This document shows positions 55,246 to 64,000 of a stretch of DNA of 64,000 bases, one piece after another. The notes beneath the pieces are model-generated. The model was not told the origin of the DNA and made no database searches. It saw only the letters and a list, made by a program, of their open reading frames with translations. Positions within the stretch are counted from its first letter, which is position 1. Each line of letters starts with the position of its first letter. The stretch is from Aureobasidium sp. EXF-3400. Lineage: Eukaryota; Ascomycota; Dothideomycetes; Dothideales; Saccotheciaceae. The DNA is taken from assembly GCA_024195585.1 (NCBI GenBank), contig SWBL01000230.1:19690-83689 (forward strand), read 5' to 3'. A program made the position numbers and the translations under genes.

Positions 55246-56305
55246 TTATCGCTCGCGGTCGGTGATCTCTCTCCATCTGGTAAGGAGTGGTTGCATCTCT
55301 GCCTCGCAGTTGCGTTTCGCGTCGCGGATACAGCCGTGGAAGTTTGCGACAAAATCGCCTTCGTTGTAGATGCCCTCGGCTGGGCCTTGTGTGTACGAGT
55401 TTAGGATGCGTTGAGGTACAAGTGCCAGCTTGGCTAGGATGGTGCCGTGCCACCTGTGGGAGGTCTGTTAGCTTGTGTCGCAGAAAGATTCACGAGAAGA
55501 CTCGGGGTATACGCACTGGACGATATGTTCAAGGGCGTGAGCTTCAGCTTTTTGGAAGTTGTAGCTGCGGTATAGAGGGTCGAACCAAGAGTCGAGGAAG
55601 AACTTGGCCCATTCTCCTGCTCTGATGACCATGCTTCCACCTGCCAGACCTTCGTTGTCTTGCGACAGGACAAAGTCGATGCGATCGCCCTTGAGGTGCG
55701 AGAAGGTCTTGATGACTGAGTCCGGAGGGACGACAGGCTTATCGACCAGCATGAGGGACTCGAGACGGCGGGGCTCCATGATGTGCTCCTCAATTGACAA
55801 TGAGGGGTTCATGATCAGCGCTGTGCTGGTGAGGTAGAAGATGTAGGGGGTGTGGGGGTATAGGGCCATGGCGTGGCGCATGGCAGGTACAAGCGACCAT
55901 GAGGTCGGGTTGTCACCGAGAGGGTAGTCGGTTGTGTTGGGGAAGAAAGCTGCATAAGCTGAATTGAAACGTGTTAGCATACGACAATCGTTTGGCAGAA
56001 TCGCATAGTTGCCTACCGTGCTTAGCGGCATAGTGCTTTCGGTTGGCCTTGATGGCAGCTTTGTAAGATTCGCTCAGGGAAGGGTCGAGGGTCGTAACAA
56101 CGACAGCCTTGGGTGTGCCCGCTGGTATTGAAACACTGCTAGAGCCGGAGAACAGCCCCGAGAGCAAGTATATCGTGACAATGGCGCCGACAGCTAGGAT
56201 GAGCAGATTCCGGAGCTGGCTATAGCGCAAGAAGCCTGAGCGAGTCGAGCGCGCAGCATATGGCGGAGGATGTGATGTTTTGCGAGGTGGGAATGCGAAA
56301 TGCAT
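55246..56305 (-). CDS. GT34-type alpha-1,6-mannosyltransferase-like protein (Mnn10/Mnn11 family), DXD absent
   Basis: Exons 56017-56305, 55517-55958 and 55246-55453 encode 312 residues. This is a Golgi type II membrane protein: short cytosolic N-terminus, transmembrane segment at about 33-52 (NLLILAVGAIVTIYLLSGLF), then the catalytic-fold domain. The family landmarks are NRKHYAAKH, SWSLVPAMRHAMALYPH, ALIMNPSLSIEEHIM, DNEGLAGGSMVIRAGEWAKF, an ALEHIVQWHG segment and a C-terminal NFHGCIRD. In active GT34 enzymes the segment before ALIMNP reads about WxLDADA, whose DxD binds the Mn2+-sugar nucleotide. Here it is YIFYLTSTALIMNP, so both Asp are missing. It may be a non-catalytic partner subunit of the M-Pol II type, or use another metal site. 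Confidence 0.8.
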
Positions 56306-57403
56306 CTTGAATATGCGGTATGGAGCCGTGTCTCGTCAAGGTCGTCCGAGGTCGTGTGCTTTGGTATGCCTTGTCGAGCTCTGTCGAGAGTGGGGATGGT
56401 TGGTCGAAAAGGAGCAGCAGCCGGAGTAAGAAACGACAGTATCCCTGCTCTTATGGCTGCATCGTGTGGTCGCTCGGTGATGCAATTCGTAATGGCCTTC
56501 TCACAATGCGATCAGAACGACGGGACGAGGTCGTTTCAGGACGTGAACGTGTCAGATGGGAATATGTTGATGGTGTTGACGGCGGTTTCTATAAAAAGGG
56601 CTGGAACAATCAATAGAGTGTCCAGTTGCGCCCTCTATAATCTCCTTGGCGCCTTCGACGGTTATTCTTCTCAACAAGATACCCCTGGCTTTCTCTTTCT
56701 GCAAACTCTGTCTGTCTGTATCGCACACGGACGAGTCTCTCACATCTTCACCTCGAGCGACTGTAAAGACCTGACTTATGCAAGACGGTTCACTGCCGAC
56801 ATGTATTCCGTCTGCTCAAACGGTCTTCTTCTCTCGGGCCTTCGTTATGCCTCTAGAGTACAGGGCTAATTCTTGGCGCTGTCTATGTTCGAATCCTTCT
56901 GTAGGTAAACTTCTGACCTCGCATCTTGTTAGGTTGAGGATGTCAAGATATGCGATCTGGTTAGATGAGCTGACAAGACTGAATCGCTTGTCTGCATCTC
57001 TACTCTCAGGCTTACGCATATATCTACAGATGGTAGGCGACTAACCATTAGACTTCCAGCGTGAAGCCTCGGAGAAGGCTCCTGCCTGGTCGCTAGATTA
57101 CAAACATCAGCACGCTCGACGTGCCTACTGGAATCATATCATCGACTCTCATCACGATGCATGTGGGCTCCCACTCATTCCTGGATGGCAAAGCAAGTCC
57201 CAAGACCTCAGGTCCCACACAATGTGACAACACAAGTAAATTCGCCGAGAAGGTGAGTGGTTTGTGACGTAGTAGCCCGTCAGCGTTCTCCGCGCGATTC
57301 CATCATAAAACATATCCTTCGAGTGACAACCTCAAAACTTTCTACTTGAGCCTCTTACATCTACTCTCATCTTCCTCGCCTCACACCAATTACACCATAT
57401 AAA
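56306..57403. other. Intergenic region between divergent GT34 and phosphomannose isomerase genes
   Basis: Two promoters of genes of mannose metabolism back to back. A 189-codon frame at 56300 lacks coding character. Confidence 0.4.
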
Positions 57404-58695
57404 ATGCCTGTCGAATCAGTTTTTCAACTAAGTTGCAGCTGCAACCAATATCCCTGGGGAAAGCAAGGCAAGGAATCTATCGCAGCACGTCTTTGCGAAA
57501 AGACTCCTGGTTGGGATGGCGAGAAGGCCGACAAGGAATTCAAGATTGATGACAGCAAGTCCTATGCTGAGATGTACGTTAGCCTTTGCAGTTGACACGC
57601 AACCCAATTCTGACCATCATCAGGTGGATGGGTACCTACCCCGTTCTTCCCTCATACGTAAAATCGTCAATGGAGAACCTACAAGATGTCATCGACAAGA
57701 ACGCGGAACAGCTTATCGGCAAGAACGTTATTGACAAGTACGGTCACACCAACCTTCCTTTTCTGCCCAAGGTCCTGTCCATCGCAAAGGCCCTTCCTCT
57801 CCAATTGCACCCCAACAAGGAGCTTGCTGCCAAATTGCACAAGGAGGATCCTCAGAACTTTACCGATCCCAACCACAAGCCTGAGATCGCCCTCGCTCTG
57901 TCCAAGTTCGAGGCATTCTGTGGTTTCAAGCCTCTTGATCGCATCGAGCCCCTCTTCAAGATCGATCCTCTGAAGCAATTCGTCCCGGAACACAGCAAGT
58001 TTGACGATGAGGTCCTCAAGAAGACCGTCAACACCCTGCTGAAGGCCGATGAGAAGACTGTCGCTTCTGTCGTTGATGCTTTGACCAAGCTTGACAAGTC
58101 GAAATTCGGCCAGGACACTTACATTCCTGAACTTATCCCCCGTCTGGCTGAGCAGTACGATAAGACCGACAACGGTATCCTGGTTGCCCTCGTCACCATG
58201 AACTATCTCGTTCTCGAAGCAGGCGAGGGTATCTACATCCCCGCCGATGGTATCCACGCCTACCTCGCTGGTGATATCATTGAGTGCATGGCCCGCAGCG
58301 ATAACGTCCTCAACACTGGATTTTGCCCTAGAGCTGAGCGTAACTCGGCCGATCTCTTCATTTCCACTTTGACCTTCAAGCCTCACAATCCCGAAGATTG
58401 CATGCTGCGCGGCGAATCTTACGACCGTAGCAAGAACGGCAAGACTCAAGTTTACAGACCTCCTATGAGCGAGTTTAACATGCTCGTGTCGAGACTCGGC
58501 AAGGGTGAGAAGGAGACTCTTGGTGCTGTCAACGGACCCAGCATTTTGCTCGTCACCGAGGGCAAGGGCAAGTTCACCGCCAAGGGCAAGTCTTACGACG
58601 TGACTGAGGGCAATGTCTTCTTCGTTGCTCAAGGTACCGAGCTTGAGATTGATGCTGCAGATGGTCTGTTCTTGCACACCGCTTACTGCGAGTAA
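57404..58695 (+). CDS. PMI40: Mannose-6-phosphate isomerase, type I
   Basis: Exons 57404-57573 and 57624-58695 (50-nt intron) encode 413 residues. The zinc enzyme interconverts fructose-6-phosphate and mannose-6-phosphate in the cytosol, feeding GDP-mannose for glycosylation and wall mannan. Conserved elements are the start CSCNQYPWGKQGKES, AEMWMGTYPVLPS (restored by splicing), FLPKVLSIAKALPLQLHPNK with the zinc-binding Gln/His, the KPEIALALSKFEAFCGF segment, and the signature YIPADGIHAYLAGDIIECMA with SDNVLNTG. The cupin C-terminal domain is complete. The gene shares its promoter region with the GT34 mannosyltransferase-like gene, which may be coincidental. Confidence 0.96.
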
Positions 58696-58851
58696 AAGGC
58701 TCAACCTTGATGCCTCTTGATGATTTGATGTCTATACATGCCTGGTTTTTGGGGTAACGAGCCTTTGGAAGTCTCAGCTAAAGCATCGATGATGATTGAT
58801 GAATTCTACTATTTTCTTGACCTGTCTCCTCCCCATGTGCAACATTATGTC

Positions 58852-58981
58852 ACGCGGTAGCTGTAGAAATGCACAGTTCCTTTGACAAATAGGAAGTTTC
58901 CACTGAGAGTCGTGAAGTTATCGACTCTCTTTGGACCTTACTACCGTCTGGAAGGAACTGTGCATTTTGATAGTTCCAGCG
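58852..58981. mobile_element. MITE-like element, copy 2
   Basis: About 130 bp with a perfect 16-bp inner terminal inverted repeat, AAATGCACAGTTCCTT (58867-58882) and AAGGAACTGTGCATTT (58952-58967), extending outward imperfectly to about 30 bp. An internal perfect hairpin GAGAGTCG/CGACTCTC lies at about 58905-58929. It aligns with copy 1 at 11801-11926. No coding capacity. It sits in the 3' flank of the isomerase gene, which shows no damage. Confidence 0.75.
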
Positions 58982-59160
58982 CCGCGTACGTGTTATTGTG
59001 AGAGCGAGGAGAATGTACCGAGATACCCCGCCAACAACCACTCTTAGCCTAAATACACTTCCAACGACATATTTGGCTATCATAGTAGTCTCCAAACCCT
59101 CAAACAACACATCCTTGACCTCACCACTGGTACCTGTCACCGACTGCAGAATTGTTATAC

Positions 59161-60378
59161 ATGGCTAACCCAACCACCAAATTCCACGCTTTCAGTCGTG
59201 AAGACACGACATACACCTCTGGCGACCTTTCGATTGGAGTTAGTGTGTTAGTACCCAAAAGTGCCGAGAAAGGACAAACATTGCCCGTGCTTGTGAGATG
59301 GCATGGTGGAGCTTTGATCAATGGTGGCAGGATGTATGAGCCTTGGTTTCCGAAGTGGTACGTTTTGACTTTCCAGAGCCAGTATTCTCCTCACCGCATA
59401 GTATACACTACGCACAACTATGACATTGCACGATAGTCTTGAGGGATAGGGCAACATCCAGAGAGATACGCACTTCTTTCACTTCTCTTTGAACACGCCC
59501 ATAATCTCAAAAAGACCTGTGCCTTGTTATAGTGTGCATGTCGATCCGTACTGTAACAAGAGGAGCGTGAGAATTGAAGAAATGAGATTGACAGCTACTG
59601 ACCTCCCTCTTTCTCTAACAGGACTGTCGATCTAGCAGCTGTCTACACTGCGATCATTGTGACTCCCGACTACCGCTTACTACCCGAGTCGTCTGGCCTG
59701 GATATCATCTCTGATCTACACAACTTCTATACCTGGCTTCATACCAATCTCGCCTCCTTTCTGTCAACCTCTTTCCCATCGCAGACACCAACACCAGATC
59801 TTTCGAAAATCCTCATCACAGGAGAGTCCGCTGGCGGATACATGGCTGTTCAGTCTGTCCTTCTCGGAGAAACCAAAGGCGTGAAAGCAGTCATTGCACA
59901 TTATCCCATGATTGACCTCAAAGATGCTTGGTACAGCGAACCAGGCAAAAAACTCATCTGCGGCGAATCACCTTCGTTTCCGAATGGTTGGCTTGATCAG
60001 CAACTCAAAACTGCGAACTCTGCAAAGCCGATTACTGAACGTATTCCCAAGGAAGGAGAGCCCGACTTGTTTGTTGCTACATTGCTGGAAGGGCAATACA
60101 CCGAAATACTCGGTAGCGACTCACGTCTCTTTCCCCTCGAAAACTTGAAGAGGATGCAAGAGCAGGGTGAGACTTTGACACCCATATGGATGTTCCACGG
60201 AGATCAAGATTCCATCATTCCAGTAGATGGAACGAAAAAGTTTGTGCAAGAAGCTCAGGGAGGCGTAGAGGAGAGAATTATTCCAGGAGCAGAACATGGC
60301 TTTGATGATGATAGCGTTGGTCTGGACACAGACTGGGTTATTGAGGCAAGGGACTGGTTGAAAAGTCAGTGGCCGTGA
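59161..60378 (+). CDS. Alpha/beta hydrolase (esterase/lipase type)
   Basis: Exons 59161-59357 and 59622-60378 encode 317 residues. The fold and residues of the alpha/beta hydrolase-3 type are visible: oxyanion loop HGGALINGG near residue 48, VTPDYRLLPES, nucleophile elbow GESAGG near residue 135, and the likely acid and base in HGDQDSIIP and GAEHGF. Related fungal enzymes include carboxylesterases and acyl hydrolases of secondary metabolism; the substrate is unknown. The single intron has 264 nt, about five times the local norm, and is supported only by good splice signals and a phase fit (W-T-V-D across the junction). An in-frame Met codon three residues earlier is also possible. No signal peptide is present. 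Confidence 0.85.
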
Positions 60379-60597
60379 GGTCGTAACATCACGTACCGAA
60401 ATTTCAGTGAATAGAAAGCAGTGGAGGGTTAATCGGAATGTGACGTGCGATAGAAGCGGAACGGGTGCAAGAGGAGGAATGACATGCATGTATGAGGGCA
60501 GGAGTGAAGTGAGGTGAAGAAGTATAAGGGGAATTTCGGAAAGAGCGCGCTTCGAGATGTGGTAAGTGAAAGCCAGATGAGAAACACAGGATGAGCT

Positions 60598-61500
60598 CAC
60601 TGCTAGAAACTTGCCGACACCATGGTGGCTAACTATGTTTCTCCAAAAAGTCTGCAAAAGTCTCAATTAAACCACCGCCCGAAATTTGTCTACATACCAC
60701 GAAACGACTTCGTCTATCCAGCGCTATACATGAAAGGTTCTGGAATGCCAGCCTGTTTGTTGTCGATACCCTGCTGGCCAACTATGTCTCTTCAAAAATG
60801 CAAAGGCTTCAATTGCATTACCGCCCTGAATTTGTCGACGTACCACAGAACCGCTTCGTCTATTCACAATTCAGAAAAAGTTGCATCGGAATCTCGCCAC
60901 GATTTTGTCGACGTTCCTCGCGGTAACACTATATATCTATTTCCTGCAAACATTACAACTGTATCACCGCCTCGAGTTTGTCGTCGGCTCTCAAAAATAC
61001 CAAATGCCTCTGATCCTGAACCACTATCGAGTATATCACCGCCTGGAATTTGTCGTCATCTCTTGAGATAGTCGTAGTTGCCTCTTGTCTTAAACTACTA
61101 CAAAGTATATCACCGCCTGTGTTTTTTCGTCACCTCTGAGAAACCTCCCAAATGCTTCTCATCTGAAAGCACTACAAGTGTATCATTGCCTGAAGTTTGT
61201 CGTCACCTCTAAGAAGAATCCCAAATGCCTCATGTCTTGAGCTGTCTCAAGTATGTTACCGCCTGAATTTTGTCGTCAATTTCCAGGATATCATATTTTA
61301 TTTTCCTTCAAAGATGACCAGAAGTGTGTCATTGCCTATATTTTGTCGACGTTACTCAAGATGATTTCAATGCCTCTCCTCCAAAAATACTATGAGTATA
61401 TCACTACCTAGACCTTGTCGTCTCTCAATATAATAATTCTGTACGTTCTTCCTGGGACATATATATCTGAGCACCTTGCTGCCTAGCTTTTGTCGACATC
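60598..61500. repeat. Degenerate tandem array of about 74-bp units
   Basis: At least twelve diverged units are anchored on a core like CCGCCTGAATTTTGTCGTC; core positions are near 60600, 60672, 60748, 60820, 60893, 60967, 61038, 61112, 61187, 61260, 61332, 61404 and 61478, so spacing is 71-76 bp. Between cores, weaker shared elements occur (CAAATGCCTC, CTACAAGTATATCA). The first part also shows a two-unit (about 150 bp) higher-order repeat: CTAACTATGTTTCTCCAAAA and CCAACTATGTCTCTTCAAAA. The unit is not a fixed multiple of three, and stops occur throughout, so it is not a protein repeat. It lies between the last gene and the RIP tract, as expected for a subtelomeric or pericentromeric satellite. 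Confidence 0.8.
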
Positions 61501-61900
61501 ATATAGAGATTTGATATGGTTTTCGTTCCTTTGCCATAATGTGTAAATAAGCTAAGTATTGAGAAGCTACAAGAAGACATAAATAAGCTGTGTATCATAA
61601 ACAGTATCAGGGTAAGCAAATGTCTGCGCAAGCCCCCTAGCTAATGTCGACAAATCGATATGAGCGTAAAAAATAGGTTAGCGAACAGTATAGCATTCTC
61701 GTCGACGTCATCATAGTACTGTATCGTAAGCAAGCTCTTTTCCTTGATTCCCTCACGATCACTTTTTGTTCTTGAAACTGTCAAGAAGCTCCTTGACCTG
61801 TGCCTCCGACTGGTGGTGAATGGTTACAATATGGTTTCGGAGACGGTCGCCCAAACGATATAACGCGCCACATCATGTTTTAAGCGTCGCACCACCCCTA
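61501..61900. other. Spacer between the tandem array and the AT-rich tract
   Basis: Still of normal composition. A possible extra array unit with GTCGACAAAT lies near 61648. On the minus strand, 61759-61872 reads as a short coding-like end, listed separately. Confidence 0.4.
61759..61872 (-). pseudogene. Coding-like remnant (C-terminal fragment) at the border of the RIP tract
   Basis: On the minus strand a frame of about 37 codons ends at TGA 61759-61761 and reads YRLGDRLRNHIVTIHHQSE then AQVKELLDSFKNKK. The amphipathic, charged composition looks like the end of a real protein, but a stop cuts it off upstream, just where the AT-rich tract approaches. It may be the surviving tail of a gene or transposon otherwise destroyed by RIP. 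No family is assigned. Confidence 0.3.
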
Positions 61901-64000
61901 CCCCCCTACCTTATACCACTCTAAGAAGCCTCCGGCGTGGATTCGGCGCGGATTTAGAGGGATTAGCTAGAGTAAGTTTCTCTAATTATGCTACCTATAG
62001 GTTCTAATGTTATTCGGTTAGAAATTAAGATATAATAATAATAATAATATTAATAAGACTATTAATACCTTATCTCCTTTACTTCCTTATACCTATATAA
62101 GCGCTATACCTACTATAGCTATTACTACTAATTAATATAAGGCCTATATTATTAGCCTTATAGAGTAGAAGCGCTTACTTAATAAGATTAAGGCCTTACT
62201 CTAAAGTAAGTATAACTTTACTATCTTAAGGTATATACTCTAGTATAGATTATATAACTAGAACATTAAGATTAATAGAGCTCCTACTATATAATAAGAT
62301 CCTAGTTTTATTATTATTAAAGTACTAATTATATCCCTATACTATAACTATTAGGTTACTAATACTTATACTACTAAGCTTCTCTTTAGCTCTAAATATA
62401 ATGTTTAGATTAGTAAGAACTCTATATATAGATTATAGTAGTAAATAGGCCTATATAAAAGAGTAAAGAATTTAGAGTAACTAGAGAAAGTTATATATAA
62501 TCTATTAGTATATAAATTTAATAGAGGCATTATTAAGAACTATAGCTATAAGTATCTATATAGCTATCTTTATTAAAACTTTCTATAGTACTATATTATT
62601 AGAAAGTAAGTAGGCTCTTAGATTCTATCTAATTTAGAGTAGATTTAGAGGCAATTTAGTAGCTTAATTAATCTTATACTACCTTATAGTACTTAGTTAT
62701 ATTAAATAGACCTATTATCTACTTTATACTATATCCCTCTTTCTAGCCTACCTAATTTATAGATTTAGAGCGAATTTAGAGAGATTTAAAGTACTAATCT
62801 AGATACTAGTAGTACCTTTATTATAACTTTTAGTCCTTTTTATAGGTAGTATCCTAATAATAACTAGAGTAGCTTACTTTTACTTTACTCTTACTTTCTT
62901 TAGGCTTAATTATATATTCTTAAGTACTAGAGATAATATAACTATACTTATACTAGATTAATTTAGTAAAGATATAGTACTTATAACTAAGAAAGAGCTT
63001 AGTAGAAGTATATAATAGTAGCTATTCTCTTTAACTATATAATACTTAAGAATTTAAGTAAAATTATAGACTTTATACTCTTATAGAATAAGCTATTCCT
63101 TCTTAATAGAGACTAAAGTAGTATTTTAGAGACTTTAAAGTAATACTAATAATAGAAAATCGTTCTCTTTATTATTATTCTTTAGTAGCTCTAGTACTAG
63201 CTTAAGTACTAGTACTAGCTCTAGCTCTAGTAACTTATCTCTCTTAATTAGTATATAAATCTTAATATAGTATCTACTATTACTTTTCTTATTCTAATTA
63301 GTAGTTATAGATAAGATAGTATTAGCTTTTATAAGCTAAGTAATTTACTATAGCTTATAATTAGGTCTAAATTCTATAAAGAATAGGTAGTAATACTTAA
63401 TAGTTAACTAGTTTATAACTATAATCTTATTATTCTTAGAGTTTTATATAAGGTAATTTATAAGGAAGTCCTAGTATACTTACTTAATCTCTACTCTAGT
63501 AGCTATTAGTATAAGGGTATTAAAATTAGTATCTATAACTCCTAAATACTAGGTCTCTATATATACTAGCTTATTAACTAACTACTAAGTAATATAGTTA
63601 TTATCTTTTTAAAAGAACTTAGTTTATACTAATATAGTAAATATATAGAACTTTAAGACTACTTTCTTTCTAAAAGACTTTTAACTTATTAACTAAGCTT
63701 ACTATTATTATTAATAGTAGTAAAAGGAGATAGGTATAAAGCTTAAGTAGAGTATAGCGTTTATAGTAAGGTACTAATAACTAGTTATAAGGTACTTATT
63801 ATTTACATTTCTTAGCCTAAGAGAGCTAAAAGCTATATAACTATATTAAATCTTAGATAGCTACTACCTAAAGGTATATTAGCCTTACTAGTAATATATA
63901 CTAGTAAAAGGCTAAAGCTAAGGTTAAGTTCTTAAAGACTTTAAGATATCCTTAAAATAAGAGAAGTAATAAATATAGGAATAGGCTATTAAATAAGGGA
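61900..64000. repeat. AT-rich tract with saturated RIP signature (relic of repeated DNA)
   Basis: Composition changes sharply near 61900-62000. Beyond it the sequence is dominated by TA, CTA, TAG and TTA, and CA and TG dinucleotides are almost absent for long stretches (for example, none at 62101-62160); CG is also scarce. Loss of CpA/TpG with gain of TpA on both strands is the established mark of repeat-induced point mutation. No open frame of at least 60 codons remains. Short traces of internal repetition persist (GATTTAGAG with GGATT or GAATT near 61950, 62640 and 62765). The original element cannot be named. The tract continues past the right edge. Confidence 0.85.

Noticed and set aside
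56300..56869. 189-codon plus-strand frame upstream of PMI40
   Set aside because: No domain, mixed composition, begins at the GT34 start codon on the other strand; more likely promoter DNA.
57679..58704. 341-codon minus-strand frame inside the phosphomannose isomerase gene
   Set aside because: Complete overlap with a clear PMI40 coding region; no independent motif.
60622..61071. 149-codon frame through the tandem array
   Set aside because: It arises from the 74-bp repeats, whose period is not a stable multiple of three; repeats do not keep frame, so not a protein repeat.
60598..61500. CRISPR-like array
   Set aside because: Units are contiguous, diverged and without unique spacers; the genome is eukaryotic.

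Overview
This window is nuclear DNA from a filamentous ascomycete (Pezizomycotina; a Dothideomycete is plausible but not proven). The evidence is single-copy eukaryotic genes with many GT-AG introns of about 47-60 nt, fused TrpA-TrpB, a GH28 pectinase, the HOG-type phosphotransfer protein Ypd1, an Stc1-domain protein, Gcn4/CpcA sites at amino-acid genes, and an AT-rich tract with the CpA/TpG depletion left by repeat-induced point mutation (RIP). About 34 protein genes are supported, one of them cut by the left edge. No prokaryotic features, CRISPR arrays or rRNA genes were seen.

Layout. 1-11.7 kb: end of a C2-type protein gene, a multi-pass membrane protein with an in-frame TGA near its end, RRP12, ARG8, and a methyltransferase-like gene. 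11.8-13.2 kb: a MITE-like hairpin element and a local duplication carrying two tRNA-like Pol III units. 13.6-18.2 kb: an Stc1-domain protein, five-exon cytochrome c, and a seven-exon short-chain dehydrogenase. 19.2-29.1 kb: a large Cys-containing orphan, an allantoate-permease-like transporter, a small secreted I9-like protein, UreG and polygalacturonase. 30.4-36.8 kb: a bHLH factor, a Thr/Ser-rich membrane protein and TRP5. 37.3-37.8 kb: a U6 snRNA gene interrupted by an mRNA-type intron, flanked by an inverted partial copy of its own 3' end and perfect hairpins. 38.6-49.5 kb: a dense housekeeping block (CCCH protein, degenerate DEAD-box protein, SYF2, RVB1, mitoribosomal Mrp49, GET2, a 2H phosphoesterase, an R3H-like protein). 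50.4-60.4 kb: aspartate aminotransferase with an apparent 3-nt exon, YPD1, a GT34 protein without its DXD motif, phosphomannose isomerase, a second MITE copy and an alpha/beta hydrolase. 60.6-61.5 kb: a degenerate tandem array of about 74-bp units. 61.9-64 kb: a saturated RIP tract that runs off the right edge.

Functional links are loose, as is normal in fungi. ARG8, TRP5 and aspartate aminotransferase are amino-acid genes, and the first two have perfect TGACTCA sites upstream. RRP12, RVB1, SYF2, U6 and Mrp49 serve RNA and ribosome production. Phosphomannose isomerase and the GT34 protein belong to mannose and glycan metabolism. The right end looks like a transition from a gene-rich region into heterochromatin or a subtelomere. 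Exon boundaries were placed by hand from splice signals, reading frame and recalled family sequences; no database search was run.
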